Positions 28,601 to 35,781 of a stretch of DNA of 49,974 nt are shown here, in pieces (the first letter of the stretch is position 1; each line of letters begins with the position of its first letter). The translations under genes and the position numbers were made by a program. The stretch lies in assembly GCA_024305105.1 (NCBI GenBank), contig JAMWZA010000024.1, positions 1 through 49,974 on the forward strand. Reading direction: 5' to 3'. The notes under the pieces are model-generated. The model searched no databases, was not told the DNA's origin, and saw only the letters and a list, made by a program, of their open reading frames with translations. Source of the stretch: Marinoscillum sp. GTDB lineage: Bacteria > Bacteroidota > Bacteroidia > Cytophagales > Cyclobacteriaceae.

Positions 28601-29512
28601 TTAACAACAGATTTGTGTCCCAATGATCCAGATAAACTCATCCCAGGATCATGTGGCTGTGGTGTGCCGGAAGGTACTTGTACGCCTTTATCTCTTACTG
28701 TCAAGAATGGTAGCGGAGATGGTGATTATGTTCACGATGCAGCGGTAGAAATAATAGCAGACCCAGCTCAGGAAGGGGCCATATTTGATTTTTGGGGTAC
28801 CGCCGCAGGTTTTCCCACATTCGAAGAGATAAATAGTAGTACAACACGGTTAGTTTTAGGCACAGAGGGGGCTCTGGTGGTGGCCAATTATCGTTTGCGT
28901 ATCAATGATGCGTCTTTCGTGGAGCAATCAGTACCCGACACTATTTATTCCGGATATCCTATTGAAGTGGTCGTGAGGATGCAGAACAATGGAGAACTGA
29001 CCTGGAAACCAGGGGAGTATAAGTTGGCTGTTGTGCATGAAGGAGAAGAAGTGTGGGGAATCAATGAGGTTGAATTATCGGAAGCGGTAGAGCTTGGCGA
29101 GGAGGTTTCTTTCATATTTGATATCGAAGGACCGGAAGAGCCAGGTGAATATGTTATGCAATGGCAGATGAAGGACGGAGAGGGTAAGTCTTTCGGTACG
29201 ATGACAGAAGCGGTGAATCTAAGAGTAGAGGAGTTAGTTTTGGGAACACTTGCTGATAAAGGAAAAGGGCTAAGTGTTTATCCAAATCCTGCCGTTAGAG
29301 GGACGGTCACAGTAGATTTTGGATATGCCCTTTCAGAGAAATTGGAAGTGAGAATAATATCATTAGCAGGATCCATCCAAAAGGAGACAACGATCAATCC
29401 GGCAGGAAGTTCCTTTGTGGAAGTTGGCTTAGACGAGATCAGGCCAGGGATGTATCTGTTGGAAGTCAAACACGATAACATCATTCATTCACATAGTCTG
29501 ATTATCCAATAA
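25682..29512 (+). CDS. T9SS-exported tandem metallophosphoesterase multidomain protein
   Basis: The 1276-aa protein has a signal peptide (1-21) and a fibronectin-III-like domain (about 25-118). A purple-acid-phosphatase-like metallophosphoesterase follows, with G-G-D-S (D130), G-G-D-M (D158) and G-N-H-E (N194, H195). Then come a bacterial Ig domain (about 415-510) and a carbohydrate-binding-like sandwich (about 515-660). A second calcineurin-like domain has S-D-N-D-G-N (D682) and G-A-G-D-H (D718). A short Cys-rich type-3-like repeat (C-P-N-D-P-D-K), an InlB-like repeat, an NBR1-type Ig domain and a T9SS sorting domain (1197-1276, Y-P-N-P motif) complete it. It should be secreted or surface-bound and release phosphate from an extracellular polymer or phosphoester. 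It stands alone, 372 bp after manA. Confidence 0.85.
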   Translation: MKRNVIVLILSWFYVLCAGASTGKYRLSHWDDPATTVVIGWNQIDGDNPMVYYGSVDHGGNWESYPLAAEPTRSVDFAGMNNHFVRLSGLQPNTAYYFVIKDSNSASDRYWFKTAPDDPNTKLSIIAGGDSRNNRGPRINGNILVSKLKPHVVFFGGDMTQSCTDEQWNRWMDDWQMSISPDGRMFPIVPARGNHESNDNYIYHLFDTPRNNESVYYALAFGGGLVRAYTLNTEIAINGDQSTWLTEDFAANTMVRWKIAQYHKPMRPHASGKSEGNEQYVNWASAFYDNNVKLVVESDAHMVKTTWPIKPSTENDSEEGFVRDDESGTVYVGEGCWGAPLRSNDDNKSWTRNSGKFNQFKWIFVDQSKIEVRTVKLENAPFVEENPNDSPFDIPKDLMLWSPSNGKVATIYHEDVTPPTISLNAPVAGTITAVGEVVTLEATSADSDGSISKVSFYANDELIGEVDSSPYDLQYMLAETRSFSFYAVATDNEGNTATSAEVVVSAGNSNFLDACESLEGWQSDQELQLSNSHMQGSSSIEFNGVENVEFSKVFATPYNSQANPAYARLEFRYYVSAASLMGDNNQVELGSGGSADNDEYNWTLGGLSDGWNFISLKISEAKSSGSPNLEAINWFRIYNFKEGAVTTRIDGIQIVDPSSGYVVSEFSDLDDGSLFHFSIMSDNDGNSPYNASTGKREVSMQRLNAWVQSAEFVIGAGDHVSSPIADDSFLDFVKNDPYWRVKFYPNIAGGENQAFGEGENDWGSGWELLNHVDNFWDRPNVEVQPNKVDYYAAFQKSGFTVHLIQLHFSDGQDAEESLKEESRQFMEHKLEELAATKTNKDIIVVVAHSVSGDFVKDANFTDHRKDLLLSTADICVSASSHAFQRYTSYNEAYPNGAVHYNSGTATNSGATHGYMEFHVLDNPPRVFIQYINIEDYSTRNLQTDYVDGVGDPTLALVKELGGPSYNVDWRKVNLTTDLCPNDPDKLIPGSCGCGVPEGTCTPLSLTVKNGSGDGDYVHDAAVEIIADPAQEGAIFDFWGTAAGFPTFEEINSSTTRLVLGTEGALVVANYRLRINDASFVEQSVPDTIYSGYPIEVVVRMQNNGELTWKPGEYKLAVVHEGEEVWGINEVELSEAVELGEEVSFIFDIEGPEEPGEYVMQWQMKDGEGKSFGTMTEAVNLRVEELVLGTLADKGKGLSVYPNPAVRGTVTVDFGYALSEKLEVRIISLAGSIQKETTINPAGSSFVEVGLDEIRPGMYLLEVKHDNIIHSHSLIIQ

Positions 29513-29549
29513 ACAGCAAATAGCAAAAGGAGAGGACTTCCTTTTTTAT

Positions 29550-29623
29550 GGTTTACAAAATGTTTTACAATAAACACATAACTAACTGTATATCAATAGA
29601 CAGAATAGTCCCCTACGGACTAC
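29550..29623. repeat. 74-nt intergenic element, copy A
   Basis: This stretch aligns without gaps to 43718-43791, with about 59 of 74 identical positions counted by eye. The strongest blocks are the first nine bases, ATATCAAT, and the end around CCCTACGGACTAC. In this copy TAGTCC/GGACTA forms a perfect 6-bp hairpin. A terminator follows directly in both copies, in the same orientation. It may be a small non-coding RNA family, a shared 3' leader, or a recombination site. Confidence 0.6.
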
Positions 29624-29627
29624 TATA

Positions 29628-29664
29628 AAAGGCTCCCATAGCATACGCTTTGGAGCTTTTTTTT
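29628..29664 (+). terminator. Rho-independent terminator
   Basis: AAAGGCTCC pairs with GGAGCTTTT (nine pairs, one G-U), with a 15-nt loop and a run of eight T. It ends the transcript of the T9SS phosphoesterase and/or the 74-nt element just upstream. Confidence 0.8.
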
Positions 29665-29764
29665 ATTCCTTATTTTCCAGTTCGTCAGGTAAGGCATAAA
29701 GTGGGAAACTTCAAGCTTTATTATGATTGGTGTTTCCACCAATATCTTCCTATTTTTATCTTTA

Positions 29765-30367
29765 ATGCATAATCAGTCACTTGAATCTCCTTACGATTTA
29801 ATTTTTAAAAACATAGCTCGATATATTGAGCTCACTGCTGATGAGAAAGAACTGTATAAGTCGTTTTTAAAGGAGGGAAGCGCCAAACGCAAAGAATTTG
29901 TCATGCTGCCTGGTGAGATTACAAAGTATGAATATTTTGTAACTAAGGGATGCTTAAAAGTCTATTCCCTTGATCGAAATGGAGTGGAACATGTATCGAT
30001 GTTTGCTATAGAAGATTACTGGACTGGAGACATGGCTAGTTTCATGACACAACAACCCTCTACCTATTTCATAAAAGCACTGGAGGACTCTGAGTTTTTG
30101 ATGATCAATAAAGAAAACTTTGAGCAACTGTTTCAGGAAATACCAAAATTTGAGCGTTTCTACAGAAACCTTTACCAGTCTTCACTGGTGAATTACATAA
30201 GGAGAACAAATCAAGGAATAGCACTAACAGCGGAAGAACGCTACGAAATTTTTCTAAGTAGATACCCTCATGTTGCTAACCGTATTACACAAAAGGATTT
30301 AGCGGCCTACTTGGGAATCACTCCTGAGTTTTTAAGCATGATTAGAAGCAGAATGAGCAAACGCTGA
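29765..30367 (+). CDS. Crp/Fnr-family transcriptional regulator
   Basis: ATG 29765 (200 aa) is preferred over the longer frame starting at 29723, because the family usually begins just before the cyclic-nucleotide-binding-like beta-roll. The roll spans about residues 20-120, with L-P-G-E-I and G-C-L-K-V-Y. A C-terminal helix-turn-helix follows (I-T-Q-K-D-L-A-A-Y-L-G-I-T-P-E-F-L-S). There is no cysteine cluster for an Fe-S centre. The layout matches the many Bacteroidota one-domain Crp-like regulators. It stands at the head of the redox gene group 30488-33017 and may control it. Confidence 0.85.
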   Translation: MHNQSLESPYDLIFKNIARYIELTADEKELYKSFLKEGSAKRKEFVMLPGEITKYEYFVTKGCLKVYSLDRNGVEHVSMFAIEDYWTGDMASFMTQQPSTYFIKALEDSEFLMINKENFEQLFQEIPKFERFYRNLYQSSLVNYIRRTNQGIALTAEERYEIFLSRYPHVANRITQKDLAAYLGITPEFLSMIRSRMSKR

Positions 30368-30487
30368 GTTGGCGTTTTAATGGTTTAGTATAGCATTACT
30401 TCTGATCCGAAGACTGTAGTTTAGTCTTCATCAGTTTTCTTAAACTACTTTATTTTTCCGCGATTCATTTCAAGGGTTCTTTGTCTC

Positions 30488-31141
30488 ATGAAAACAAGAA
30501 ACACCCTTATCGCAATTGCTTTTTTGGCTGTCATACATGGAGGTTATGCTCAGATCACTCAGCTAGAGTTGGCTTCAGGATTTAACAAAACAGACTTTAC
30601 GTCTTTCTCCTTAAAGCCAATAGCTTCAAATGCTACTTTTTCTATAGCTACGTTGGCATTTTTTCAGAAATATCATCAGCAAGAAAATGTCATGTTTGAT
30701 GTAGCTGGAGTCCAGCCAACTCTTTATTGGAACATTAATCAATCGATTTCGATAGGGCCGGGTTTGTATTACAACAGTGTAGAAGGCTTCTCTAAGCGGC
30801 TTTCGGTTTTATATGCGATTCGATTACCACATTTTGTGATGACCGCCATTCCCACAATCGCTCACTATGAAAAAACAGGATACATCAATGGAGAGGTGTT
30901 TTTGCAGATGCAATGGACCCGGCCATTAAAAGGTGACTGGAAACTTCTACTCAGCGCACAGATGCTTTCAAGTTGGTACAGGTTTTCACGGCATACCAGG
31001 AGCTTCCAACAAGTAAGAGCTGGATTTGACAAACAAGCTACACAGTTCGGGCTGGCTATTGACTATGACCAATATGGTCATTCTCCAGTGACCAGAACAG
31101 CGTTGGGTGTGTTCGTTAGAAAGATTTTTCTCAACAATTAA
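30488..31141 (+). CDS. Exported protein, probable outer-membrane beta-barrel
   Basis: The 217-aa product has a signal peptide (1-21) and alternating hydrophobic/polar strands such as S-I-S-I-G-P-G-L-Y-Y-N-S and F-G-L-A-I-D-Y-D-Q-Y. The C-terminus is aromatic and hydrophobic, as in small outer-membrane barrels. I do not recognise a named family. It lies 20 bp before the DoxX gene and is probably in the same operon. Confidence 0.5.
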   Translation: MKTRNTLIAIAFLAVIHGGYAQITQLELASGFNKTDFTSFSLKPIASNATFSIATLAFFQKYHQQENVMFDVAGVQPTLYWNINQSISIGPGLYYNSVEGFSKRLSVLYAIRLPHFVMTAIPTIAHYEKTGYINGEVFLQMQWTRPLKGDWKLLLSAQMLSSWYRFSRHTRSFQQVRAGFDKQATQFGLAIDYDQYGHSPVTRTALGVFVRKIFLNN

Positions 31142-31160
31142 ACAGTAAATAAAAATAGAT

Positions 31161-31616
31161 ATGATGATTAAAAGAATGCTAAACACAGACAGTAATTGGG
31201 GAGCGTTAATCGCTCGCCTAACACTTGGTATAGTTTTATTTCCTCATGGAGCACAAAAGATGCTGGGTTGGTTCGGGGGGTATGGGTTTGAAAGCACGGT
31301 AGATGTTTTTATGAATCAAATGCATCTACCCTGGTTTGTTGCTTTTGCCGTGATCATAATTGAGTTCTACGGATCAGTTTTTTTGATCCTTGGATTAGGA
31401 AGCAGGATATGGTCGCTGGCTATCATAGGCCTCTTTACAGGAATCATTTACACCACTCATTTAGATCATGGCTTTTTCATGAACTGGTTTGGTAATCAAG
31501 CTGGAGAAGGATATGAGTACGCACTGCTGATTATTGGGATCGCCTTAGCTGTCCTGATAAATGGTGGAGGAAAGTATGCAGTAGATACACGAATAGTAAA
31601 ACTTATAAACAAATAA
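31161..31616 (+). CDS. DoxX-family membrane protein
   Basis: The 151-aa protein has four hydrophobic segments and the family pattern A-R-L-T-L-G-I-V-L-F-P-H-G-A-Q-K-M-L-G-W-F-G-G-Y-G. DoxX-like proteins are four-helix inner-membrane proteins linked to redox and thiol-stress functions. ATG 31161 or 31164 could be used. The next gene starts 4 bp after the stop, so they are cotranscribed. Confidence 0.88.
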   Translation: MMIKRMLNTDSNWGALIARLTLGIVLFPHGAQKMLGWFGGYGFESTVDVFMNQMHLPWFVAFAVIIIEFYGSVFLILGLGSRIWSLAIIGLFTGIIYTTHLDHGFFMNWFGNQAGEGYEYALLIIGIALAVLINGGGKYAVDTRIVKLINK

Positions 31617-31620
31617 AGAG

Positions 31621-32184
31621 ATGAAAAAGATAATAGCATTTGGAGCAAGTAGTAGCAGGAAATCCATAAATAAAACACTTGCCATTCATGCAGCCAGTAA
31701 AGTACCTGGTGCATCTATCACGGTCATTGACCTTGCTAACTATATGCTACCACTATATAGTGTAGATGTGGAAGCGGAAATAGGAATACCTGATGCTACC
31801 CATCAATTCAGTGAACTTGTGGAATTGGCAGATGGGTTAATGATTTCCCTGGCAGAACATAACGGAACGTATACAGCAGTATTCAAAAACTTGATTGACT
31901 GGCTTTCCAGAATTGATATGAACGTCTGGAAAGGGAAACCGATCTTACTGATGGCTACTTCTCCGGGTGGACGAGGTGGAGAAAGTGTTCTCAATGCCGC
32001 TAAATCCTATTTTCCGTTTATGGAAGGCAATATTGTAGCTGATTTTTCACTGCCCTCATTTTACGACAACTTCTCCAATTCGGGGATAGTCAATTCAGCC
32101 TTAGCATTACAGCTTGATGAAGAATTAGCCGTATTTGTGCATTCATTGGAAAAGGTAGAAACTGTATCATCCATCAAAACTTGA
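31621..32184 (+). CDS. NADPH-dependent FMN reductase-family protein
   Basis: The 187-aa protein has a flavodoxin-like fold. It opens I-I-A-F-G-A-S-S-S-R-K-S-I-N, the phosphate-binding loop for FMN. A-E-H-N-G-T-Y-T-A-V-F-K-N-L-I-D-W-L-S-R is the other family hallmark. Members reduce FMN, azo compounds or quinones. Between DoxX and pirin genes, it fits a quinone or electrophile detoxification role. Confidence 0.9.
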   Translation: MKKIIAFGASSSRKSINKTLAIHAASKVPGASITVIDLANYMLPLYSVDVEAEIGIPDATHQFSELVELADGLMISLAEHNGTYTAVFKNLIDWLSRIDMNVWKGKPILLMATSPGGRGGESVLNAAKSYFPFMEGNIVADFSLPSFYDNFSNSGIVNSALALQLDEELAVFVHSLEKVETVSSIKT

Positions 32185-32189
32185 GCAAA

Positions 32190-33017
32190 ATGAAAAGAGT
32201 GGTAAAGAATCGAACGAAAGGTCTGGGGCATCACGGCATGATTACCAACCTGATTGGCCCATCGGGAATTGGACAGGATATAAAGCCGTTTGTCTTCCTG
32301 GATTATATACACGGAGTGCCATCACAAGGAGCAGGTTTTGGGTGGCATCCGCATTCTGGAATTGCTACTTTCACCTATTACATAGATGGAGGTAGTGATC
32401 TTGAGGAAAGTACCGGAAATAAGGTGTCTTTTCGAGCTGGAGATATTGAGTACTTGCAGGCTGGCTCTGGAGCATGGCATAAAGGGATGTTGCTTAAGAA
32501 TCAGACAACATTGGGGTTTCAGCTTTGGATTGCGCTACCTCCGGCTTTGGAGACTAGTGAAGCGAAGAGCGTTTACCTGACACCAAATGAAATAATTGGA
32601 AATGGAAGGTTCAAGGTGCTATTGGGGAAGTATGATGGGGTCAAAAGTAAAATTGATCCTCCGAATGACATGAATTACCTGGATGTCAATCTCGGGTCAG
32701 GTGAAAAATGGACTTATGTACCACCCCAAACTCATGATGTTTTATGGATAGTTGTTTACAAAGGGAGACTGGATGGCGGGCTTGAAGTACCCGTAGGAGA
32801 GCTTGTCGTATTTGAAACGGGTAATCATCCGATTGAATTTTTATCTGATCATGGCGCTAGCTTTTTAATAGGGTCAGCCAGGAGGTTTGAGCATGATTTG
32901 GTTTTCAGAAGAGGCTCGATACATACGTCTAAAGTGAATTTGGAAGCCAGCCAGAAAAAGATCAAGACAATTTATACTGAACTAGTCCAGAAAGGTGTTT
33001 TCGCTGATCTGGATTAA
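32190..33017 (+). CDS. Pirin-family protein
   Basis: ATG 32190 (275 aa) is preferred over the TTG at 32181, which overlaps the previous stop. Pirins are bicupins. The N-terminal metal site is visible in F-G-W-H-P-H-S-G-I-A-T-F-T-Y and G-S-G-A-W-H-K-G-M. Pirin-like proteins bind iron and some have quercetinase activity. Pairing with an FMN reductase and DoxX is a common redox-linked arrangement. A long hairpin follows the gene at 33031-33087. Confidence 0.9.
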   Translation: MKRVVKNRTKGLGHHGMITNLIGPSGIGQDIKPFVFLDYIHGVPSQGAGFGWHPHSGIATFTYYIDGGSDLEESTGNKVSFRAGDIEYLQAGSGAWHKGMLLKNQTTLGFQLWIALPPALETSEAKSVYLTPNEIIGNGRFKVLLGKYDGVKSKIDPPNDMNYLDVNLGSGEKWTYVPPQTHDVLWIVVYKGRLDGGLEVPVGELVVFETGNHPIEFLSDHGASFLIGSARRFEHDLVFRRGSIHTSKVNLEASQKKIKTIYTELVQKGVFADLD

Positions 33018-33030
33018 GTTGTGTAATAAA

Positions 33031-33087
33031 GTCAAAAGTGGTGGTATTCCATTTTCATAAAATGGTAATACTTGGAAATCTTTTGAC
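33031..33087. promoter_or_regulatory. Large two-part inverted repeat between pirin and DJ-1 genes
   Basis: The outer arms GTCAAAAG/CTTTTGAC are perfect. An inner hairpin, GTATTCCATTTT/AAAATGGTAATAC, pairs over 12 bp with one bulged base and a 3-nt loop. No long T-run follows, so it is not a classic terminator. It could be a bidirectional or weak terminator, a leader structure for the DJ-1 gene, or an operator. Confidence 0.55.
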
Positions 33088-33123
33088 ATTCAATATACTT
33101 TAGTCATAAAAATCAATAAAAAT

Positions 33124-33882
33124 ATGAAGCAAGGATTCATTGCAGTCTGCATCTTATTTACCTTCATATCTTGCAGTTCCGACAAAGATGAGCAGGGGAG
33201 GGTATTGTTTATTGTATCAAACACAGAAGACATGGGCGACCCGGAAAAACACTTTGCCGGCAATAACCTTTGGGAAGTAGCACCTCCTTATCACGTTTTC
33301 GTTTCTCATGGATATACTGTTGATTTCGTCTCCCCAACTGGAGGCAAAGTGCCTTTCTCCATGGATCCTGTCGGAATAAGTAGTTATACTATCAAGTATG
33401 AGAATTTTAATGACAGAGTTGAAAATTCGTTAACGCCAGATTTAGTTGATCATAGCAACTACAAAGCCGTTTTTATTGGAGGTGGTTACGGACCTTTGTT
33501 TGATGTGGCCTACGATGAAAAAATATTGGCAATCATTGCTGATATATATGAAAATGGAGGAATAGTTGGTGGTTGTGGACACGGACCTGGAGCCTTTGCC
33601 AATGTGAAACTGAGTAATGGAGACTATATGGTTAGGGATAAAAAAGTAACTGGTTTCCCAAATTCAACTGAGATGACCAAAAGTTGGGCAAAAGAAGGAA
33701 CTTTATTGCCAATAATGCTGGAAAATCAATTGAGAGACAATGGAGGATTGTTTCAAACCAAAATTGATTTGAATGATAAACACGATGTAGTTATTGATAA
33801 AAGAATTGTCACGACCATGTTCCTACCATCTTCAGCGATAGTGGCTAAAGAAATGATCAATGAAATTGAAGAACTAAACTAA
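33124..33882 (+). CDS. DJ-1/PfpI-family lipoprotein
   Basis: The 252-aa protein has a lipoprotein signal with lipobox F-I-S-C (C17). The DJ-1/Hsp31-like core shows V-D-F-V-S-P-T-G-G, I-G-G-G-Y-G-P-L-F-D and the nucleophile motif G-G-C-G-H-G-P-G-A-F, with C151 and H153. Known relatives act as glyoxalase III or chaperone/deglycase-type proteins. Most are cytoplasmic, so an exported lipoprotein form is less usual. It is followed 6 bp later by the tautomerase frame. Confidence 0.85.
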   Translation: MKQGFIAVCILFTFISCSSDKDEQGRVLFIVSNTEDMGDPEKHFAGNNLWEVAPPYHVFVSHGYTVDFVSPTGGKVPFSMDPVGISSYTIKYENFNDRVENSLTPDLVDHSNYKAVFIGGGYGPLFDVAYDEKILAIIADIYENGGIVGGCGHGPGAFANVKLSNGDYMVRDKKVTGFPNSTEMTKSWAKEGTLLPIMLENQLRDNGGLFQTKIDLNDKHDVVIDKRIVTTMFLPSSAIVAKEMINEIEELN

Positions 33883-33888
33883 TCACTC

Positions 33889-34230
33889 ATACCACATTTT
33901 ATCATCGACTATTCTGAGAACGTATTGAATCAAGTATCTCCGGAAAGGATTATGCAAAAGGTCTATGAGATTGCAGAGGCGTCAAATCTCTTTGCTAAAG
34001 GAGACATAAAGGTTCGGATTATTCCATTCAAGCACTATCATATCGGAGATTCAGATAGTTTCTCACATGTTTTTGGTAACATCATGGAGGGAAGAATGGA
34101 TGCACAAAAAATCAATCTGTCCAAAGCCATAGTGACAGAACTCAAAAATACATTGCCCAATGTACCTCTCATTTCTATGAACATCAGAGAAATTGTAAAG
34201 GCTAATTATTGTAATCGATCAATGGTGTAA
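33889..34230 (+). CDS. CHMI-like (tautomerase superfamily) protein with apparent AUA start
   Basis: The frame from 33889 reads I-P-H-F-I-I-D-Y-S-E-N, then A-K-G-D-I-K-V-R and M-E-G-R-M-D-A-Q-K-I-N-L-S-K-A. This matches 5-carboxymethyl-2-hydroxymuconate isomerases, whose catalytic residue is the N-terminal proline after Met removal. The codon in the Met position is ATA. The only codons between it and the previous in-frame stop are TCA and CTC. The first conventional start (TTG 33925) would delete Pro1 and the first strand. With ATA the length is 113 aa, normal for the family. Either AUA initiation is used, the start was lost by mutation, or one base is wrong in the sequence. Confidence 0.65.
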   Translation: MPHFIIDYSENVLNQVSPERIMQKVYEIAEASNLFAKGDIKVRIIPFKHYHIGDSDSFSHVFGNIMEGRMDAQKINLSKAIVTELKNTLPNVPLISMNIREIVKANYCNRSMV

Positions 34231-34344
34231 AAAAGGGAAATCTTTCATGGATACTTCTGCCATTAAAGGTTGAATATTAAGCATACAGAGATCGCGAAAG
34301 AAGCTTAGTTCCTCGGCGATCTCACGGTTAATTACTCCATACAT
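34219..34344 (-). CDS. Possible 41-aa small protein coupled to the downstream DJ-1 gene
   Basis: On the minus strand an ATG overlaps the stop of the 34344-35465 gene in the arrangement TGATG. It opens a 41-residue frame (M-Y-G-V-I-N-R-E-I-A-E-E-L) ending at 34219, where it overlaps the convergent tautomerase frame by 12 bp. I do not recognise it. It may be a small coupled gene, the tail of the upstream protein after a frameshift, or chance. Confidence 0.3.
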   Translation of the reverse strand: MYGVINREIAEELSFFRDLCMLNIQPLMAEVSMKDFPFLHH

Positions 34345-35465
34345 CAGTCGTCCATTTTCTTTCTTAACGCTTCGATTTCTTCTACCAATAAATTCTTTGA
34401 GATCAATTCATCGAGAAGCTCGTTTGCCCTTTTGGTATTTCCAAGCTTGAATTGATTGTTGGCTAAGGTGAATTGCAAGTTCTCGTTGAAAAAGTAAGGC
34501 ATGGTTAATTCAACTATGCTAACACCATTGGCCAGTTTAATCTGGTCTTCTTGATTTGACAGCATTTTATAATAACCATATAGTGCCATCAATTCAATAT
34601 CGAATGCCTTTTCATTTCTTTTTAATTCTTTCTCGGCATCCGATCTCTTTTTGCTCCCAGCGAGTATATCCTGAATTAAGTAGATGGTTCGTTCATCCTT
34701 ATATAAAGACCTTTCTGCCGGCTTGATACCCAATGCTTTTACTACCGCAAGAGCAGATTTTGTAGTTGAATAGGGGTTTTGTCCAGTGATAAATTGATCG
34801 GATACTGCTACGTGTGATAGCATAAAATCTGCCTGAGTAAAATTGGCCCCTCTTGATTTTAATTTATCCTCTAGTTTAAATGGGAATTCTTGTACCCACT
34901 TTTTACCAAACAGTTCTTCTTCCAGGTTACAAAAACCGGTAATTTGATGATCTTCTACAATGAAGTTGTCACCCTCTTTCACATTGATGAAGGCGGCAGA
35001 ACCATTGCATACAGAAGAGATGATTGCCTTTTCCTTTTGGTAAAAACTTAATAGTAAATCCTGTAGGGAGGGGTCGTAGGGCAAATCGAACATTGCACCT
35101 TTACCACCGATGATATAGATAGCATTATAGTCCAGGGGGTTTATGCTTGCTGTGGGAATGGTATTCGTTAATCGAGTCATGATCGAAGTATCTTCTATCA
35201 CAATCTTATTGTATTCTTTTTCTGGATTAAATTGATCTGGCTCCACTTGTCCACCTTTCGGACTTGCCACATCTATCTTTAAGCCGTTTTGCGAAAAAAT
35301 CAAATAGGCTTGTGCAAACTCGTCAAATTCGTATCCGGGTCTTACTTCTCCCTGACTCTTTCCATAGCTACTTACCACTATAAGTACTTTTGATGATTGA
35401 TCTGTTGACTGACCATTCGTTAGCAATGGAACAATAAGTAAGATGCTGATTATTAGTCTTTTCAT
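34344..35465 (-). CDS. Exported DJ-1/PfpI-family protein with helical C-terminal extension
   Basis: The 373-aa product has a signal peptide (1-19). The DJ-1 core covers about residues 25-250, with I-D-V-A-S-P-K-G-G, I-I-G-G-K-G-A-M-F-D and the nucleophile region S-V-C-N-G-S-A-A-F (C153). The usual His after Cys is Asn here. The last ~110 residues are helical and resemble one or two TPR-like repeats (N-N-Q-F-K-L-G-N-T-K-R-A-N-E-L-L). It is the only gene on this strand inside the block and converges on the tautomerase. Together with the 33124 gene it makes two exported DJ-1 proteins within 2.4 kb. Confidence 0.82.
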   Translation of the reverse strand: MKRLIISILLIVPLLTNGQSTDQSSKVLIVVSSYGKSQGEVRPGYEFDEFAQAYLIFSQNGLKIDVASPKGGQVEPDQFNPEKEYNKIVIEDTSIMTRLTNTIPTASINPLDYNAIYIIGGKGAMFDLPYDPSLQDLLLSFYQKEKAIISSVCNGSAAFINVKEGDNFIVEDHQITGFCNLEEELFGKKWVQEFPFKLEDKLKSRGANFTQADFMLSHVAVSDQFITGQNPYSTTKSALAVVKALGIKPAERSLYKDERTIYLIQDILAGSKKRSDAEKELKRNEKAFDIELMALYGYYKMLSNQEDQIKLANGVSIVELTMPYFFNENLQFTLANNQFKLGNTKRANELLDELISKNLLVEEIEALRKKMDD

Positions 35466-35781
35466 TTTCTATTTATTTTAATGGTGATTGTTCCTCAGCC
35501 TTCAATTCCACACAATAAAATCAGGAAGAATAGGTGCTGGGTATTTGATGAAAAATGTATTCCATCTGCTTATTTATTGTTTTTCTGAAAGTGTAAAGTT
35601 TGCTAAAGAAGGAGCCCTATGCTTGACCCGTCAGGCCAAAGATTTGACTCTTGGGGCCATATTAGTTTTAGCACTGGGATTTGAGCGTGTGTAATCCTGC
35701 TTACATCACATTTCAGAATAAATCGATCTTTCGTTGGAAATGACTATTTTAATATCCTGGTCTATCTTTACTGAAATTGAC
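35466..35781. other. Divergent intergenic region, no gene recognised
   Basis: These 316 bp separate the minus-strand DJ-1 gene from the AraC regulator and should hold promoters for both. A 68-codon TTG-initiated frame at 35488-35694 shows no recognisable domain and is not called. Confidence 0.4.

Noticed and set aside
35488-35694. 68-codon plus-strand frame between the DJ-1 and AraC genes
   Set aside because: It starts with TTG, matches no family I know, and lies in a region that must hold two divergent promoters.
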